Positions 21,504 through 32,049 are shown, counted from the stretch's first letter. The stretch is DNA of 64,000 nucleotides from JACKJK01 sp046159835 (GCF_046159835.1 NZ_JBJXCY010000002.1:124001-188000), one strand, 5' to 3'. Notes: a model not told the origin generated them from the letters alone. Translations and numbers: made by a program.

Positions 21504-22484
21504 TCAGAGACCCGCGACGTAGCGGTACCCGCTGTCCTTTTCCTCCACGTGCCCGACACCGGGCCATGTCAGGTGGTAGCCGATCAGCGCGATGTCGTCG
21601 GCGACGATCCGCTTGAGAAGCTGCACCCGCGTCTCGGCGGCCTGGGCGTGGTCCATGTCGAGGCCGAAATGCCAGTCGGGCTTCTGGAACGCGATAAGAT
21701 CGTGGGTGAATGTGTCGCCCGTGATGAGTAGCTGCTTGCCCTCGGATTCGATCAGCACCGACATGTGTCCGGGCGTGTGTCCCGGTGTCGCGATCATCGT
21801 CACGCCCGGCGCGACCTCGTGGTTGTCCTGCGCCATGGTCGTGCGTTCGGCCACCGGCGACAGGTTGCGCTGTGCACCCAGTGCGAACGGCTTGAGGCTG
21901 TCGGGTAGCTGCTCCACGCGTCCGTCGGCCATCCAGAAATCGAACTCCGTCGCCGAGATCGTGTAGTCGGCGTTGCCAAAACGCGGCGCTTCCTCGAAGT
22001 CGTCGATAATGCCCCAGATGTGGTCCGGGTGCGCATGGGTGATGACGACATTCGTCACCGCGTCACGGTCGATATCGGCCATGTCGAGCGATTCATCGAG
22101 CCGGCCGGCGGTTTCGAGGAAGTTCATCCCCGAACCGACATCCATCATCATCACTTCGTCGCCGCGTTTCAGCATGACGACATTGACCGCGCCGGGGCGA
22201 ATGTCCGTCGGCTGGCCGTTTTCGGCGAGGAATGCCTTGGCCTTCTCCGCATCCATGTTCTCGGTCAGTACCGATACCGGGAGATTGATCGCGCCGTCGG
22301 ACAGGACCATCACCTCGAATTCGCCAAACGAAAACCTGTGCACATCTGCAGGATGGGCGATGGCCTGCGAGGAGAATGCCAGCGCCGCACTGCCCGCGGC
22401 ACCGGCGAGGCCTGCCGTGCTGGAGACTTGAGAAAAGCTCGCGCCCGTCGCAGCGCCCTTGAGGAACGTCCGTCTGTCGACCAT
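21504..22484 (-). CDS. Tat-exported MBL-fold metallo-hydrolase
   Basis: A 326-residue metallo-beta-lactamase-fold hydrolase. The start at 22484 gives MVDRRTFLKGAATGASFSQV, a twin-arginine signal (RRTFLK), and has GGGAGG upstream. The signal probably ends at the AIA near residue 42. The zinc motif HAHPDH is near residues 145-150, with later ligands in ATPGHTPGHMS, LITGDTF and IGYH. Export by Tat suggests the metal-loaded protein acts in the periplasm. The substrate could be a lactone, phosphotriester or other ester and cannot be fixed. It stands alone. Confidence 0.88.
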   Translation of the reverse strand: MVDRRTFLKGAATGASFSQVSSTAGLAGAAGSAALAFSSQAIAHPADVHRFSFGEFEVMVLSDGAINLPVSVLTENMDAEKAKAFLAENGQPTDIRPGAVNVVMLKRGDEVMMMDVGSGMNFLETAGRLDESLDMADIDRDAVTNVVITHAHPDHIWGIIDDFEEAPRFGNADYTISATEFDFWMADGRVEQLPDSLKPFALGAQRNLSPVAERTTMAQDNHEVAPGVTMIATPGHTPGHMSVLIESEGKQLLITGDTFTHDLIAFQKPDWHFGLDMDHAQAAETRVQLLKRIVADDIALIGYHLTWPGVGHVEEKDSGYRYVAGL

Positions 22485-22595
22485 GCCTGCCTCCCGTGAT
22501 GTCACGCAGGCACGTTTGGCCCGCTTTTTATATTCGTGTTTTCGAATAATTACGCAGTGAGCGGGCACAGACAAGGGGCAAATATTGCAGATCGT

Positions 22596-23563
<968 letters not shown>

Positions 23564-23567
<4 letters not shown>

Positions 23568-24703
23568 CGGGAACTCGCTTTCGTGCTGCTGCCAGCGGTC
23601 GCGGCAGGGCGGCCATAGGTTTCGACAATGTCGCGGGCGCATGCCGGCAAGGTCAGGTGCGCCTTGGCGTGTTCATGCGCCGAACGCGCCATGCGTTCAA
23701 GTCGTGGCTTGTCGGCAAGTGCGGCGGTCACCACGTCGACGATGTTGTCCTCGTCGGGGAAGTAGACAAGGCACTGTTCGCCGACGACCAGCGGTTTGTA
23801 GCGGTGGATGGTCGGCGCGTTCATCAGCGGGACCGAACCTGCAAGGGCCGCCTCCACATGGCGGAAGCAGTCCCAGCCAAGCCCTTCCGGGGACAGCGTC
23901 AGCCACGATTGCGCGCAACGCTGGATGAACTCGTCGTAGGGAATGCGCTGCGTCGGGTAATCGACCTTGAACCCGGCATCGCGCAGCTTCTCGATCAAGG
24001 CAGGTACCTGCCCGCGCACGACGGAATTTCCATCCGTCTGCCCGGCAAAGAAGATGTCGGTTGTCTTCTCGGCGCCAAACGCTGCAGCCGCCATGTCCGA
24101 CTTGACCACGTCCGTGCTGAGAATCAGCGGCTTGAGCTTGGCAATCCGGCGTTGCCACGCCTTCTTGGACCGGAAGTTGTAGCCGGGAAGACGGCGGTGG
24201 GCGGAGCCGTACAGCACCTGCCAGTGGTCCACCGGCAACTCGCGCTTGAAGTAGTGGTCGGCCTTGTCGAACAGGAAATGCTGGTGGGACGGGATCGCGA
24301 AGGAATCTTCCTTGTCGATCGCGATCAGCGGCGGCATCGGGATGAAGCGGAACAGCTCAAACAGCAGTGGGCTTACCAGTGCCCCGTATAGATGCTGCGG
24401 CTTGCCCTTCAGCAAGGTGAACTTCAACGCTGCAAGGAAGGAGCGCGGGTGCCAGCCGGGATAGATCGGCGCGCTCAGGACGATGAGGCGATAGTCGCCG
24501 CGCCGGGCCTTGCGCACGGCACGCACGAGGTTTGTGACCGTGAGGAACTTGCGGCCCCACAGCTTGTCGGCACGATAGCTCGTCAGGAATGAGTCGGTGT
24601 GTTCGGGCAGCGCATATTGAAACAGGGCCAGCTCCCCGATCTCGAGGATCCGGCCATGAATGTCTGGCTGAGGCTGCGCCGGTTCGGCCGCCATGTCCGC
24701 CAT
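23564..24703 (-). CDS. Glycosyltransferase (GT-B like, CgeB/group 1 type C-terminus)
   Basis: A protein of about 379 residues from ATG 24703 (MADMAAEPAQPQPD). An upstream in-frame start at 24745 is possible. The C-terminal part has the layout of GT-B nucleotide-sugar binding domains: IFFAGQTDGNSVVRGQVPAL, SPEGLGWDCFRHVEAALAGSVPLM and EDNIVDVVTAAL. No signal peptide is seen. Stop-start overlap with the UDP-xylose synthase gene suggests it uses or works beside UDP-xylose. Acceptor and sugar donor are not determinable from sequence alone. Confidence 0.7.
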
Positions 24704-24752
24704 ACCTTGCGTGCCTGGTTGCCGGCCGCTTTGGGCGACCGGCACGCCTTCG

Positions 24753-25370
24753 TTAGCGCGAGTAGAACTCGACCACGAGGTTCGGCTCCATCATCACCGG
24801 GTACGGCACGTCCGCAAGGGTCGGGACGCGAACGTACTTCGCGGTCATCTTGGAGTGGTCGACGTCCACGTATTCCGGCACGTCGCGCTCGGAGCTCTGG
24901 GTGGCTTCAATAACCAGCGCGAGCTGCTTGGAGGCGTCCTTGATCTCGATCACGTCGTCCGGCTTGCAGCGGTAGGACGGGATGTTGACCTTGCGGCCGT
25001 TCACCTTCACGTGGCCATGGTTCACGAACTGGCGTGCGGCGAAGACGGTCGGCACGAACTTGGCGCGGTAGACCATCGCGTCGAGGCGGCTTTCCAGCAG
25101 GCCGATCAGGTTGGCGCTGGTATCGCCACGCAGACGGTTGGCTTCGTCATAGGTGCGACGGAACTGCTTCTCGGGGATGGAACCGTAGTAGCCCTTCAGC
25201 TTCTGCTTGGCGCGCAGCTGCAGGCCGAAATCGGACATCTTGCCCTTGCGGCGCTGGCCGTGCTGACCGGGGCCGTATTCACGGCGGTTCACGGGGCTCT
25301 TCGGGCGGCCCCAGATGTTTTCGCCCATACGCCGGTCGATCTTGTACTTGGCGTCGATACGCTTGCTCAT
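24753..25370 (-). CDS. rpsD: 30S ribosomal protein S4
   Basis: A 205-residue small-subunit assembly protein. The opening MSKRIDAKYKIDRRMGENIW and the S4 RNA-binding domain (about residues 95-160, SRLDAMVYRAKFVPTVFAARQFVNHGHVKVNG) are complete. The start is fixed at 25370 by AAGGAAA eight bases upstream. It lies outside the ribosomal alpha operon, as usual in alphaproteobacteria. About 220 bp of upstream sequence separates it from murI and should hold its promoter. Confidence 0.97.
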   Translation of the reverse strand: MSKRIDAKYKIDRRMGENIWGRPKSPVNRREYGPGQHGQRRKGKMSDFGLQLRAKQKLKGYYGSIPEKQFRRTYDEANRLRGDTSANLIGLLESRLDAMVYRAKFVPTVFAARQFVNHGHVKVNGRKVNIPSYRCKPDDVIEIKDASKQLALVIEATQSSERDVPEYVDVDHSKMTAKYVRVPTLADVPYPVMMEPNLVVEFYSR

Positions 25371-25594
25371 CGCATTTCCTTCAAAGCGTTGCGTACGAAG
25401 GAAAAAGCCTCCGCACGGAAGTGGAAACGCGCCCTCCTCTGCCCCGGATTTTGCCGGGACTGACAGGACGATCGCGGCAAGGCGCCAGAAATCGTCCACG
25501 GGTCACGTCGGGACTGCCAAAGGCCGTTGCCAGCCCTTGGAAAGGCGCGTGATTAGGCGGTTTTCCCGCCCAAGTCAATGCCGCACGGGCCGCC

Positions 25595-26380
25595 TCAGCC
25601 CTCCACGTGCTCCAGCCCGAAGGTCAGCAGCAGCCGGTCAGCGGCAAGGTCGTCGCGACCTGACGTGAAGACCGCGTAGCCCGCCGGCAGTGCGTCGGCG
25701 TCCTCGGCGGGCGGCAGCAGCGAAAGCGCACGCCGCGCGATGGCCTCGGCGGGGTCGATCCAGTCCACCGGCCATGGCGCGACCTTGCGCATCCGGTTGA
25801 CTAGGAACGGGTAGTGGGTGCAGGCGAGCACGACGATATCGGTTCGCTTGCCGTCCTGCTCCAGGAAGCACGGTGCGATCTCCGCGCGCACGGCGTCCTC
25901 GTCCACGTATCCCGCCCGCATGTAGGTCTCCGCCAGCCCGGCCAGCGCGCTGGAGCCGACGAGCCGCACATGCACCTTTGATCCGTAGTCGCGGATCAGG
26001 TCGCGGGTATATTGGCGCTTCACAGTGCCCGGCGTTGCCAGCACCGACACGAGACCGGACCGGGTGCGCTCGGCCGCCGGCTTGATGGCCGGCACGGTGC
26101 CGACGAAGCACTGGTCCGGGTAGGCCTTGCGCACGTCGTGGATGACGAGCGTGGAGGCGGTGTTGCAGGCAATGACGATGGCCTGCGGGTTCCAGCGTTC
26201 GATCAACTTGCCGAACAGCACGACGAGATGTTCGCGCAGCGCATCTTCCTCCCAAGCCCCGTAGGGAAACGCTGCATCGTCGACCACGTAGACGTAAGGG
26301 TATGCGGGACCAAGCAACCGCATCTCGCGCAGAACGGTCAGCCCGCCGATGCCTGAGTCGAACAGCAGGACCGGTCTCAT
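25595..26380 (-). CDS. murI: Glutamate racemase
   Basis: It makes D-glutamate for peptidoglycan without a cofactor. The 261-residue length is normal. The two catalytic cysteines are in VIACNTAST near residue 71 and VLACTHYPF near residue 184, and the opening LLFDSGIGGLTVLREM is standard. The start overlaps the stop of the RNA methyltransferase gene (ATGA), so the two are coupled in the order trmJ-murI. Confidence 0.95.
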   Translation of the reverse strand: MRPVLLFDSGIGGLTVLREMRLLGPAYPYVYVVDDAAFPYGAWEEDALREHLVVLFGKLIERWNPQAIVIACNTASTLVIHDVRKAYPDQCFVGTVPAIKPAAERTRSGLVSVLATPGTVKRQYTRDLIRDYGSKVHVRLVGSSALAGLAETYMRAGYVDEDAVRAEIAPCFLEQDGKRTDIVVLACTHYPFLVNRMRKVAPWPVDWIDPAEAIARRALSLLPPAEDADALPAGYAVFTSGRDDLAADRLLLTFGLEHVEG

Positions 26381-27156
26381 TCGGCTGCCTTCTGGCGCTG
26401 GTAGCGCTTGCCCGTCAGCGCAACGATGATGCCGCGCAGGGTGCGCACCTCCTGCGAGGTCAGTTGCGCGCGGTGGAACAGGTTGCGGATGTTGCGGATG
26501 ATGACTGGCGTCTTTTCCGGAGGTTTCAGGAACCCACCGGCGTCCAGCTCGCTCTCAAGGTGCTCGAAGAAATGAAACAGCTCCTCGCGCGGTGCCGGCT
26601 CTGGAACGCCTGCAAAGGTTTCGCGGGTGCCCGCGGTGCCGGCCGCGCGCTGCCATTCGTAGGACATGATGAGAACCGCCTGCGCGAGGTTCAGCGAGGC
26701 GAAGGCGGGGTTCACCGGGTAGGTCAGGATGGCGTCGGCGAGCGCGATATCGGCATTGTCGAGGCCGGAGCGTTCGCCGCCGAACAGGATGCCGCAATGC
26801 TGGCCTGAAACCTCGCGCGCCGACAGCGCATCTGCCGCGGAGACCGGCTCGACCACTTCCTTGGACATGCCGCGCTGGCGCGCCGTCGTGGCATAGATGA
26901 ACGCAAGGTCTGCGACCGCATCCGCCGTCGTCTCGTAGAGCTTCGCCTCGTCCAGGACCCAGTCCGCGCCCGACGCCGCCTTCGCGGCGCTTTCGCTCGG
27001 CCAGCCGTCACGCGGCGCGACGATGCGCATCTCGGACAGGCCGAAATTGGCCATGGCGCGTGCCGCCGTGCCGATGTTCTCGCCAAGCTGCGGGCGAACG
27101 AGAATGACCGCCGGCCCGCCCGTGACTTTGAGCCTTGTTATGTCGGTTCCTGCCAT
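26377..27156 (-). CDS. trmJ: RNA 2'-O-methyltransferase, TrmJ/TrmH (SPOUT) family
   Basis: A 259-residue SPOUT-class enzyme. The N-terminal segment ILVRPQLGENIGTAARAMANFG and the knot-forming motifs GILFGGERSGLDNADIALADAI and FASLNLAQAVLIMSYEW are complete. TrmJ methylates ribose 32 of certain tRNAs, and close relatives act on rRNA, so the exact target is inferred. The longer upstream frame is not used, and MAGTDITRLKVTGG at 27156 is the sensible start. It is coupled to murI by a four-base overlap. Confidence 0.88.
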   Translation of the reverse strand: MAGTDITRLKVTGGPAVILVRPQLGENIGTAARAMANFGLSEMRIVAPRDGWPSESAAKAASGADWVLDEAKLYETTADAVADLAFIYATTARQRGMSKEVVEPVSAADALSAREVSGQHCGILFGGERSGLDNADIALADAILTYPVNPAFASLNLAQAVLIMSYEWQRAAGTAGTRETFAGVPEPAPREELFHFFEHLESELDAGGFLKPPEKTPVIIRNIRNLFHRAQLTSQEVRTLRGIIVALTGKRYQRQKAAE

Positions 27157-27194
27157 GGCGAGAGGGCTTATCCCGAATCCGGCGGCGGCGGAAG

Positions 27195-27575
27195 TCACTC
27201 CTCCGCTTCGGGATAGAGTTCTTCGGGCTTCGCTGCGCGGTAGACCGTGGGCAGATCGATGCAGCCGGAAATGTGCCGGTAGGACCAGTCCATCATCGCC
27301 TGCACCACCGGTAACAAGTCCGCGCCCTTGCGCGTCAGGCGGTACTCGTAGCGCGGCGGACGCACCTGATAGGAATGCCGGCTGACGAGCCCTTCCCTCT
27401 CCAGCAGCTGCAACCGGTCCGCGAGGATGTTGGTCGAAATGCCTTCGGGCATGGCCAGCAGGTCCGAGTAGCGATGCTTTCCCGTCATGATCGAGCGCAG
27501 CACGACCAGCGTCCACTTGTCCCCGATGATGTCGAGGGCGCAGGAAACGGGACATGCAGAGCGGTGATCGATCAT
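27195..27575 (-). CDS. HxlR-family winged-helix transcription regulator
   Basis: A 126-residue DNA-binding regulator. It shows the family N-terminus ACPVSCALDIIGDKWTLVVLRSI, with the cysteine often involved in redox or aldehyde sensing. The winged helix ISTNILADRLQLLEREGLV and the wing RPPRYEYRLTRKG follow. It is divergent from the GFA-domain gene across 87 bp, so it probably controls that promoter. HxlR relatives respond to formaldehyde, quinones or oxidants. The signal here is unknown. Confidence 0.93.
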   Translation of the reverse strand: MIDHRSACPVSCALDIIGDKWTLVVLRSIMTGKHRYSDLLAMPEGISTNILADRLQLLEREGLVSRHSYQVRPPRYEYRLTRKGADLLPVVQAMMDWSYRHISGCIDLPTVYRAAKPEELYPEAEE

Positions 27576-27662
27576 GGGGCAGCCGGTTCGGACACTTTCG
27601 ATTTGAAAGTTAGCGCGAGTGCGGTAACTTGCATAATACAAGCGACAAAAGGAGGCGAAGTC

Positions 27663-28073
27663 ATGACGTATAATGGAAGCTGCCAGTGCGGCGCGGTCAA
27701 GATAACTGCGGACGCCGAGCCGGCCTTCGCGGCACATTGTCATTGTCTGGATTGTCAAAAATCCAGCGGCGCCGGACACCTCACCTTCGCGTTCTTCCCG
27801 CAGGACAGCGTGTCGGTGACGGGCGAGCTGAGCGAATTCACCGTGGCCGGGGATTCCGGCGGGTCGATGACCCGCTCCTTCTGCCCGACATGCGGCGGCC
27901 GCGTCATCGGCCGCATCGGAAACCTGCCCGGCCTTGTCGGGGTGACGCTCGGAATTCTGGATGAATCCGACGGCATCGTTCCGCAGGCTGCAGTCTATGC
28001 CAAGCGCCTGCGCAAGTGGGACACCATCCCCGAAGGCGTACAGGCTTTCGAGGAGATGCCGCCACAGGGCTGA
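27663..28073 (+). CDS. GFA/CENP-V family zinc protein
   Basis: A 136-residue protein of the glutathione-dependent formaldehyde-activating (GFA) family. Zinc cysteines are visible in GSCQCGAV (7 and 9), HCHCLDCQ (26, 28 and 31) and CPTCGG (near 79-82). Start 27663 follows an excellent ribosome site (AAAGGAGGCG at 27648-27657). The family was named for Gfa of Paracoccus, but most members do not have proven formaldehyde activity. The divergent HxlR regulator supports an inducible stress or detoxification role. Confidence 0.92.
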   Translation: MTYNGSCQCGAVKITADAEPAFAAHCHCLDCQKSSGAGHLTFAFFPQDSVSVTGELSEFTVAGDSGGSMTRSFCPTCGGRVIGRIGNLPGLVGVTLGILDESDGIVPQAAVYAKRLRKWDTIPEGVQAFEEMPPQG

Positions 28074-28092
28074 CCGGCTTTGTTCGCGACAG

Positions 28093-28965
28093 CTATTTCC
28101 GGAACACGAGCACGTCAGATTCGCCCTGCACCGACGCAAGGTCGCGGAGCGGCTGGACAGCGCCTGTCTCTTTGCGCAGGTCGATAAACCCGTCGTGAGT
28201 CATTTCAAGAGCAGAAATGAACGCGGTGGTCCGCTCCTCGCCATACCATTCCCGATTGAACTCGATCACCATCGGCAAGCCTGACGCGATGGTCCGCGCC
28301 ATGCCGGCAACGGCCTGCGGCTCGTGCCCCTGCACGTCGATCCAGACCAGCGACACGTCGTCCGGCGCGATGCCGTCTTCGGCCAGCACATCGTCCAGCG
28401 GGCGGGCCTGCACAGGCACGCCGTCCGCTGCGTCTTCGACCAGTCGGTTGTCGCCGCGATTGACGCTGTTGAGGCGGAGCGTGACGGGTCCGGCCTTCGC
28501 ATCGGCTGCAATCGGGTGGCAGCGCGAGACTTCAGAAAGACCATTCAGTTGCATGTTGAGCTGCAGCATTTCGAACTCTGCCGGAGACGGCTCGACCGCG
28601 ACGATCCGGCCGAATTTCCCGGTCAGCCAGGCATAGATCGATTGCGTCCCGATATTCGCGCCCACATCGACAAACACGCCGCCCGATTTCAGCAAACCCC
28701 GCTCATCAAGCAGAGAGATGGCACGCTCGGTCACCGGACGCTGCCAATGACCGCGCACCAGAATTTCATGTCCGATGAAGGCGTCCGCCGGGTGGAAGAC
28801 GATGCGATGGTCGGCGAACGTGCGGATGACGAGGTCATTCTCGGCGCCGACATCACTCCAGAACGAGGTGCGCTTCATGATCCGCGGCAGGTAGTGACGT
28901 TCGAACCACTGCCCGCGCACGCGCCGCCACCAGCGCTCGGCCTGCACGAGAACCGGAAACTTCAT
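28093..28965 (-). CDS. FkbM-family SAM-dependent methyltransferase
   Basis: A 290-residue methyltransferase. Motif I VFVDVGANIGTQSIYAWL lies near residues 93-110 and the acidic-loop VAVEPSPAEFEMLQLNMQ follows. The FkbM-specific VSLVWIDVQGHEPQAV comes later. The N-terminal 60 residues are basic and aromatic and may touch membrane or acceptor. Start 28965 (MKFPVLVQAERWW) was chosen as the first plausible Met. FkbM enzymes commonly O-methylate sugars or polyketides. It is convergent with the GFA gene and may belong with the surface-glycan genes further left, although it is not adjacent to them. Confidence 0.88.
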   Translation of the reverse strand: MKFPVLVQAERWWRRVRGQWFERHYLPRIMKRTSFWSDVGAENDLVIRTFADHRIVFHPADAFIGHEILVRGHWQRPVTERAISLLDERGLLKSGGVFVDVGANIGTQSIYAWLTGKFGRIVAVEPSPAEFEMLQLNMQLNGLSEVSRCHPIAADAKAGPVTLRLNSVNRGDNRLVEDAADGVPVQARPLDDVLAEDGIAPDDVSLVWIDVQGHEPQAVAGMARTIASGLPMVIEFNREWYGEERTTAFISALEMTHDGFIDLRKETGAVQPLRDLASVQGESDVLVFRK

Positions 28966-29060
28966 CGCCGGGCCTCTGCCACTTCCGTCTGAATTGCCCT
29001 GCTCCCCTGCCCTTGCTATAGCGCTGCCAGCAATTTGCACCGCAACACAAGGGGCTAGAC

Positions 29061-30272
29061 ATGTCGAAGATCAAGGTCGCCAACCCGGTCGTCGAACTCG
29101 ACGGCGACGAGATGACCCGTATCATCTGGCAGCTTATCAAGGACAAACTGATCCATCCTTATCTCGACATCGATCTCGAGTACTACGATCTCGGCATGGA
29201 ATCGCGTGACGCGACCGACGACCAGATCACCATCGACGCAGCCGAAGCCATAAAGAAGCACGGCGTCGGCGTGAAGTGCGCGACCATCACTCCGGACGAA
29301 GACCGCGTCGAGGAATTCGGCCTCAAGCAGATGTGGCGCAGCCCCAACGGCACCATCCGCAACATTCTCGGCGGCGTGGTCTTCCGTGAGCCGATCATCT
29401 GCGAAAACGTGCCGCGCCTCGTCCCCGGCTGGACCAAGCCCATCGTCATCGGCCGTCACGCGTTCGGTGACCAGTACCGCGCGACCGATTTCCTCGTGCC
29501 CGGCAAGGGCAAGATGACGGTTCGCTGGGAAGGCGAGAACGGCGACGTCATCGAGCGCGAGGTCTTCGACTTCCCGTCTTCCGGCGTCGCCATGTCGATG
29601 TACAACCTCGACGACTCGATCCGCGACTTCGCCCGCGCCTGCATGAACTACGGCCTGCAGCGCGGCTACTGGGTCTACCTCTCCACCAAGAACACGATCC
29701 TCAAGGCCTATGACGGCCGCTTCAAGGACCTGTTCATGGAGGTCTTCGAGAACGAGTTCGCCGATCGGTTCAAGTCCGCCGACATCGGCTACGAGCACCG
29801 CCTGATCGACGACATGGTGGCCGCATCGATGAAGTGGTCCGGCGGCTACGTCTGGGCCTGCAAGAACTACGACGGCGACGTGCAGTCCGACACGGTCGCG
29901 CAGGGCTTCGGCTCGCTCGGCCTGATGACCTCGGTGCTGATGACGCCCGATGGAAAGACGGTGGAAGCGGAAGCGGCCCACGGCACCGTCACCCGCCACT
30001 ATCGCCAGTGGCAGAAGGGCGAGCAGACCTCGACAAACTCCACCGCCTCGATCTTCGCCTGGTCGCGTGGCCTCGCCCACCGCGCCAAGCTGGACGACAA
30101 CGCCGAGCTGAAGCGCTTCGCCGCGACGCTGGAAAAGACGGTCATCGACACCATCGAGGGTGGCGAGATGACAAAGGATCTGGCGCTGCTCGTCGGCCCG
30201 GATCAGGCTTGGCTGTCGACGGAAGGCTTCCTCGACGCCATCGACCGCAACCTGCAGAAGGCGATGGGCTGA
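29061..30272 (+). CDS. icd: NADP-dependent isocitrate dehydrogenase (homodimeric, eukaryote-like type)
   Basis: It oxidises isocitrate to 2-oxoglutarate in the TCA cycle, producing NADPH. The 403-residue length and the opening KIKVANPVVELDGDEMTRI identify the type II family shared with mitochondria. The substrate loop SPNGTIRNILGGVVFREP is near residue 94. The nucleotide and metal segment NYDGDVQSDTVAQGFGSLGL and HGTVTRHYRQWQKGEQTSTN are present. ATG 29061 has AAGGGG upstream. A hairpin terminator follows. Confidence 0.97.
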   Translation: MSKIKVANPVVELDGDEMTRIIWQLIKDKLIHPYLDIDLEYYDLGMESRDATDDQITIDAAEAIKKHGVGVKCATITPDEDRVEEFGLKQMWRSPNGTIRNILGGVVFREPIICENVPRLVPGWTKPIVIGRHAFGDQYRATDFLVPGKGKMTVRWEGENGDVIEREVFDFPSSGVAMSMYNLDDSIRDFARACMNYGLQRGYWVYLSTKNTILKAYDGRFKDLFMEVFENEFADRFKSADIGYEHRLIDDMVAASMKWSGGYVWACKNYDGDVQSDTVAQGFGSLGLMTSVLMTPDGKTVEAEAAHGTVTRHYRQWQKGEQTSTNSTASIFAWSRGLAHRAKLDDNAELKRFAATLEKTVIDTIEGGEMTKDLALLVGPDQAWLSTEGFLDAIDRNLQKAMG

Positions 30273-30312
30273 CGCGCATTCGCGTCTGAAATCCCCTGCA
30301 CGAACACGAGGG

Positions 30313-30341
30313 CGGCTGCACTGAACCTCAGTGCAGCCGTT
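30313..30341 (+). terminator. Hairpin terminator after icd, overlapping the end of the antiporter gene
   Basis: A perfect 12-bp inverted repeat (30313-30324 and 30328-30339) with a 3-nt loop, followed on the plus strand by a pyrimidine-rich TTCTTCGTCTT. The right arm contains the stop codon (30328-30330) and last codons of the leftward antiporter gene. The T-run is interrupted, so efficiency is uncertain. Confidence 0.6.
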
Positions 30342-32049
30342 CTTCGTCTTCCCGCACCGTGTCGATGAGCTTCATGGCCGCCTCGTGCGGGTAGCCAAGC
30401 CCTTCCATCAGCTTGTCGGCCAGCCGCAAGCTGCCCTCGACCGCTTCCGGAACCACCCAGTCGACACCGATGGCGTCCAGTCGGCGCGCGTGCTCGATGT
30501 CCTTTGCGCGCGCGAAGACCATGGCGCCCGGCGCGAGCCGCCGCGCGTTGGCAACCATGCGCTCGGCGGCCTTGGGTTCATCCAGCGTCACGATGAAGGC
30601 GCGCGCGTTTTCGCAGCTCACCCGCTTGAGGATGTCGCTGCGGCTGGCATCGCCGAAATAGAGGTTGTGCCCCTCGCGCCGGCCGACCTGCACGGCGCCG
30701 GAATCCCGGTCGAGCGCGACGTAGGGCACGTTTTCCATCTCTAGAATGCGCGCCACGATCCGCCCGACGCGCCCGAACCCTCCGATGATGACATGGCCTT
30801 CAAGGTCTGCGTGGTCGGCGCGCATGTCGTCGGGAACCTTCGGTTCAGAGCGCACCCACGCGCCCGCGCGGCTGGCGAAGCGCGCCAGCAGCGGCGTCAC
30901 CAGCATCGACAGGCTTGCCACCAGGATGAAGAACTGCGCCGTGCCGGCGTCCACCACGCCGCCGGAGCGGCCAAGTTGCAGCACCACGAACACGAATTCG
31001 CCCGCCTGCCCCAGCAGCAGCGCAGTCTCTACCGCGGTCGGCCGCTCGACCCGGAACACGGTGAAGATCGCAAACAGGACAGCCGCCTTCAGCACGATCA
31101 ACCCGGCGGCAGAGGCGAGCAGCCAGAAGATATTGTCGACCACCGCCAGCGGGTCGATGCCCATGCCGACCGTCATGAAGAACAGGCCGAGCAGCAACCC
31201 GCGGAACGGCTCGATGTCCACCTCGATCTGGTGGCGGTACTCGCTTTCCGACAGCAGCAGCCCGGCGAGAAAGGCGCCCAGCGCCAGCGACAGGCCGGCG
31301 GCGCTCGTCAGCAGCGCAATCGCGCCCATGATGAGCAGCACGAAAGCAACGAACAGGTCGCGAGACCCGGTCTGTGCGGTCATGCGCAGCAAGGGACGAA
31401 GCGCGTAGCGCCCGGCGACCATGATGACGGCGACCGTCACCGCGGCCAGCCCCAGCGCCTCAAGCAGTGCGATGCCCGGATTGCCCGTGATCCCGGCCCC
31501 GAGCAGCCCGACCACGAACAGGATCGGGATGACCATCAGGTCCTGCATCAAGAGGATGGCGAGCGCCATGCGCCCGACGGGCGTCGCGACCCTGTGGCTC
31601 TCGTAGAGAAGCTGCATGACGATCGCGGTGGACGACAGCGCGAAAGCCAGGCCGACGACCACGCTCACATCTGCCGAATTGGCGAACAGCGCGGCGACCC
31701 CGCCGATAAGAAGTGCGCTGACGACAACCTGCAGGCTGCCGGCACCGAGAACGTACTTGCGCAGCGTCCACAGCTTGTCGAAGGACGTCTCCAGACCCAG
31801 CATGAACAGCAGAAAGACGATGCCGAGTTCGGCAATGCCGGTGACTTCTTCCGGGTCGGCGAATGTCGCGTAATCCAGGAACGGATAGGCGTCGGCGAGA
31901 CGGCCGAGACCGTATGGGCCGACGATGATGCCGGCCAGCAGGAAGCCGATTGCCAGCCCCAGCCTTGCGCGCTGGAACAGCGGCACGACGATGCCGCTGG
32001 CAACCAGGAAGATCATGACGTCGTGGATCCAGTCCCCGTGGAATTCCAC
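30328..32049 (-). CDS. CPA2-family K+/H+ (monovalent cation:proton) antiporter, KefB/KefC-like with RCK domain
   Basis: A 573-residue inner-membrane antiporter. About 12-13 hydrophobic segments cover residues 10-390, with the family stretch LGIVFLLFMLGLETSFDKLW. A cytoplasmic TrkA-N/RCK domain begins near residue 415 (HVIIGGFGRVGRIVARILE), a Rossmann motif for NAD(H) or nucleotide control. It probably exports K+ or Na+ in exchange for H+. No KefF/KefG-type ancillary gene is adjacent, so glutathione-adduct gating as in KefC is not shown. The gene ends inside the icd terminator hairpin. Confidence 0.9.
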   Translation of the reverse strand: MEFHGDWIHDVMIFLVASGIVVPLFQRARLGLAIGFLLAGIIVGPYGLGRLADAYPFLDYATFADPEEVTGIAELGIVFLLFMLGLETSFDKLWTLRKYVLGAGSLQVVVSALLIGGVAALFANSADVSVVVGLAFALSSTAIVMQLLYESHRVATPVGRMALAILLMQDLMVIPILFVVGLLGAGITGNPGIALLEALGLAAVTVAVIMVAGRYALRPLLRMTAQTGSRDLFVAFVLLIMGAIALLTSAAGLSLALGAFLAGLLLSESEYRHQIEVDIEPFRGLLLGLFFMTVGMGIDPLAVVDNIFWLLASAAGLIVLKAAVLFAIFTVFRVERPTAVETALLLGQAGEFVFVVLQLGRSGGVVDAGTAQFFILVASLSMLVTPLLARFASRAGAWVRSEPKVPDDMRADHADLEGHVIIGGFGRVGRIVARILEMENVPYVALDRDSGAVQVGRREGHNLYFGDASRSDILKRVSCENARAFIVTLDEPKAAERMVANARRLAPGAMVFARAKDIEHARRLDAIGVDWVVPEAVEGSLRLADKLMEGLGYPHEAAMKLIDTVREDEERLH

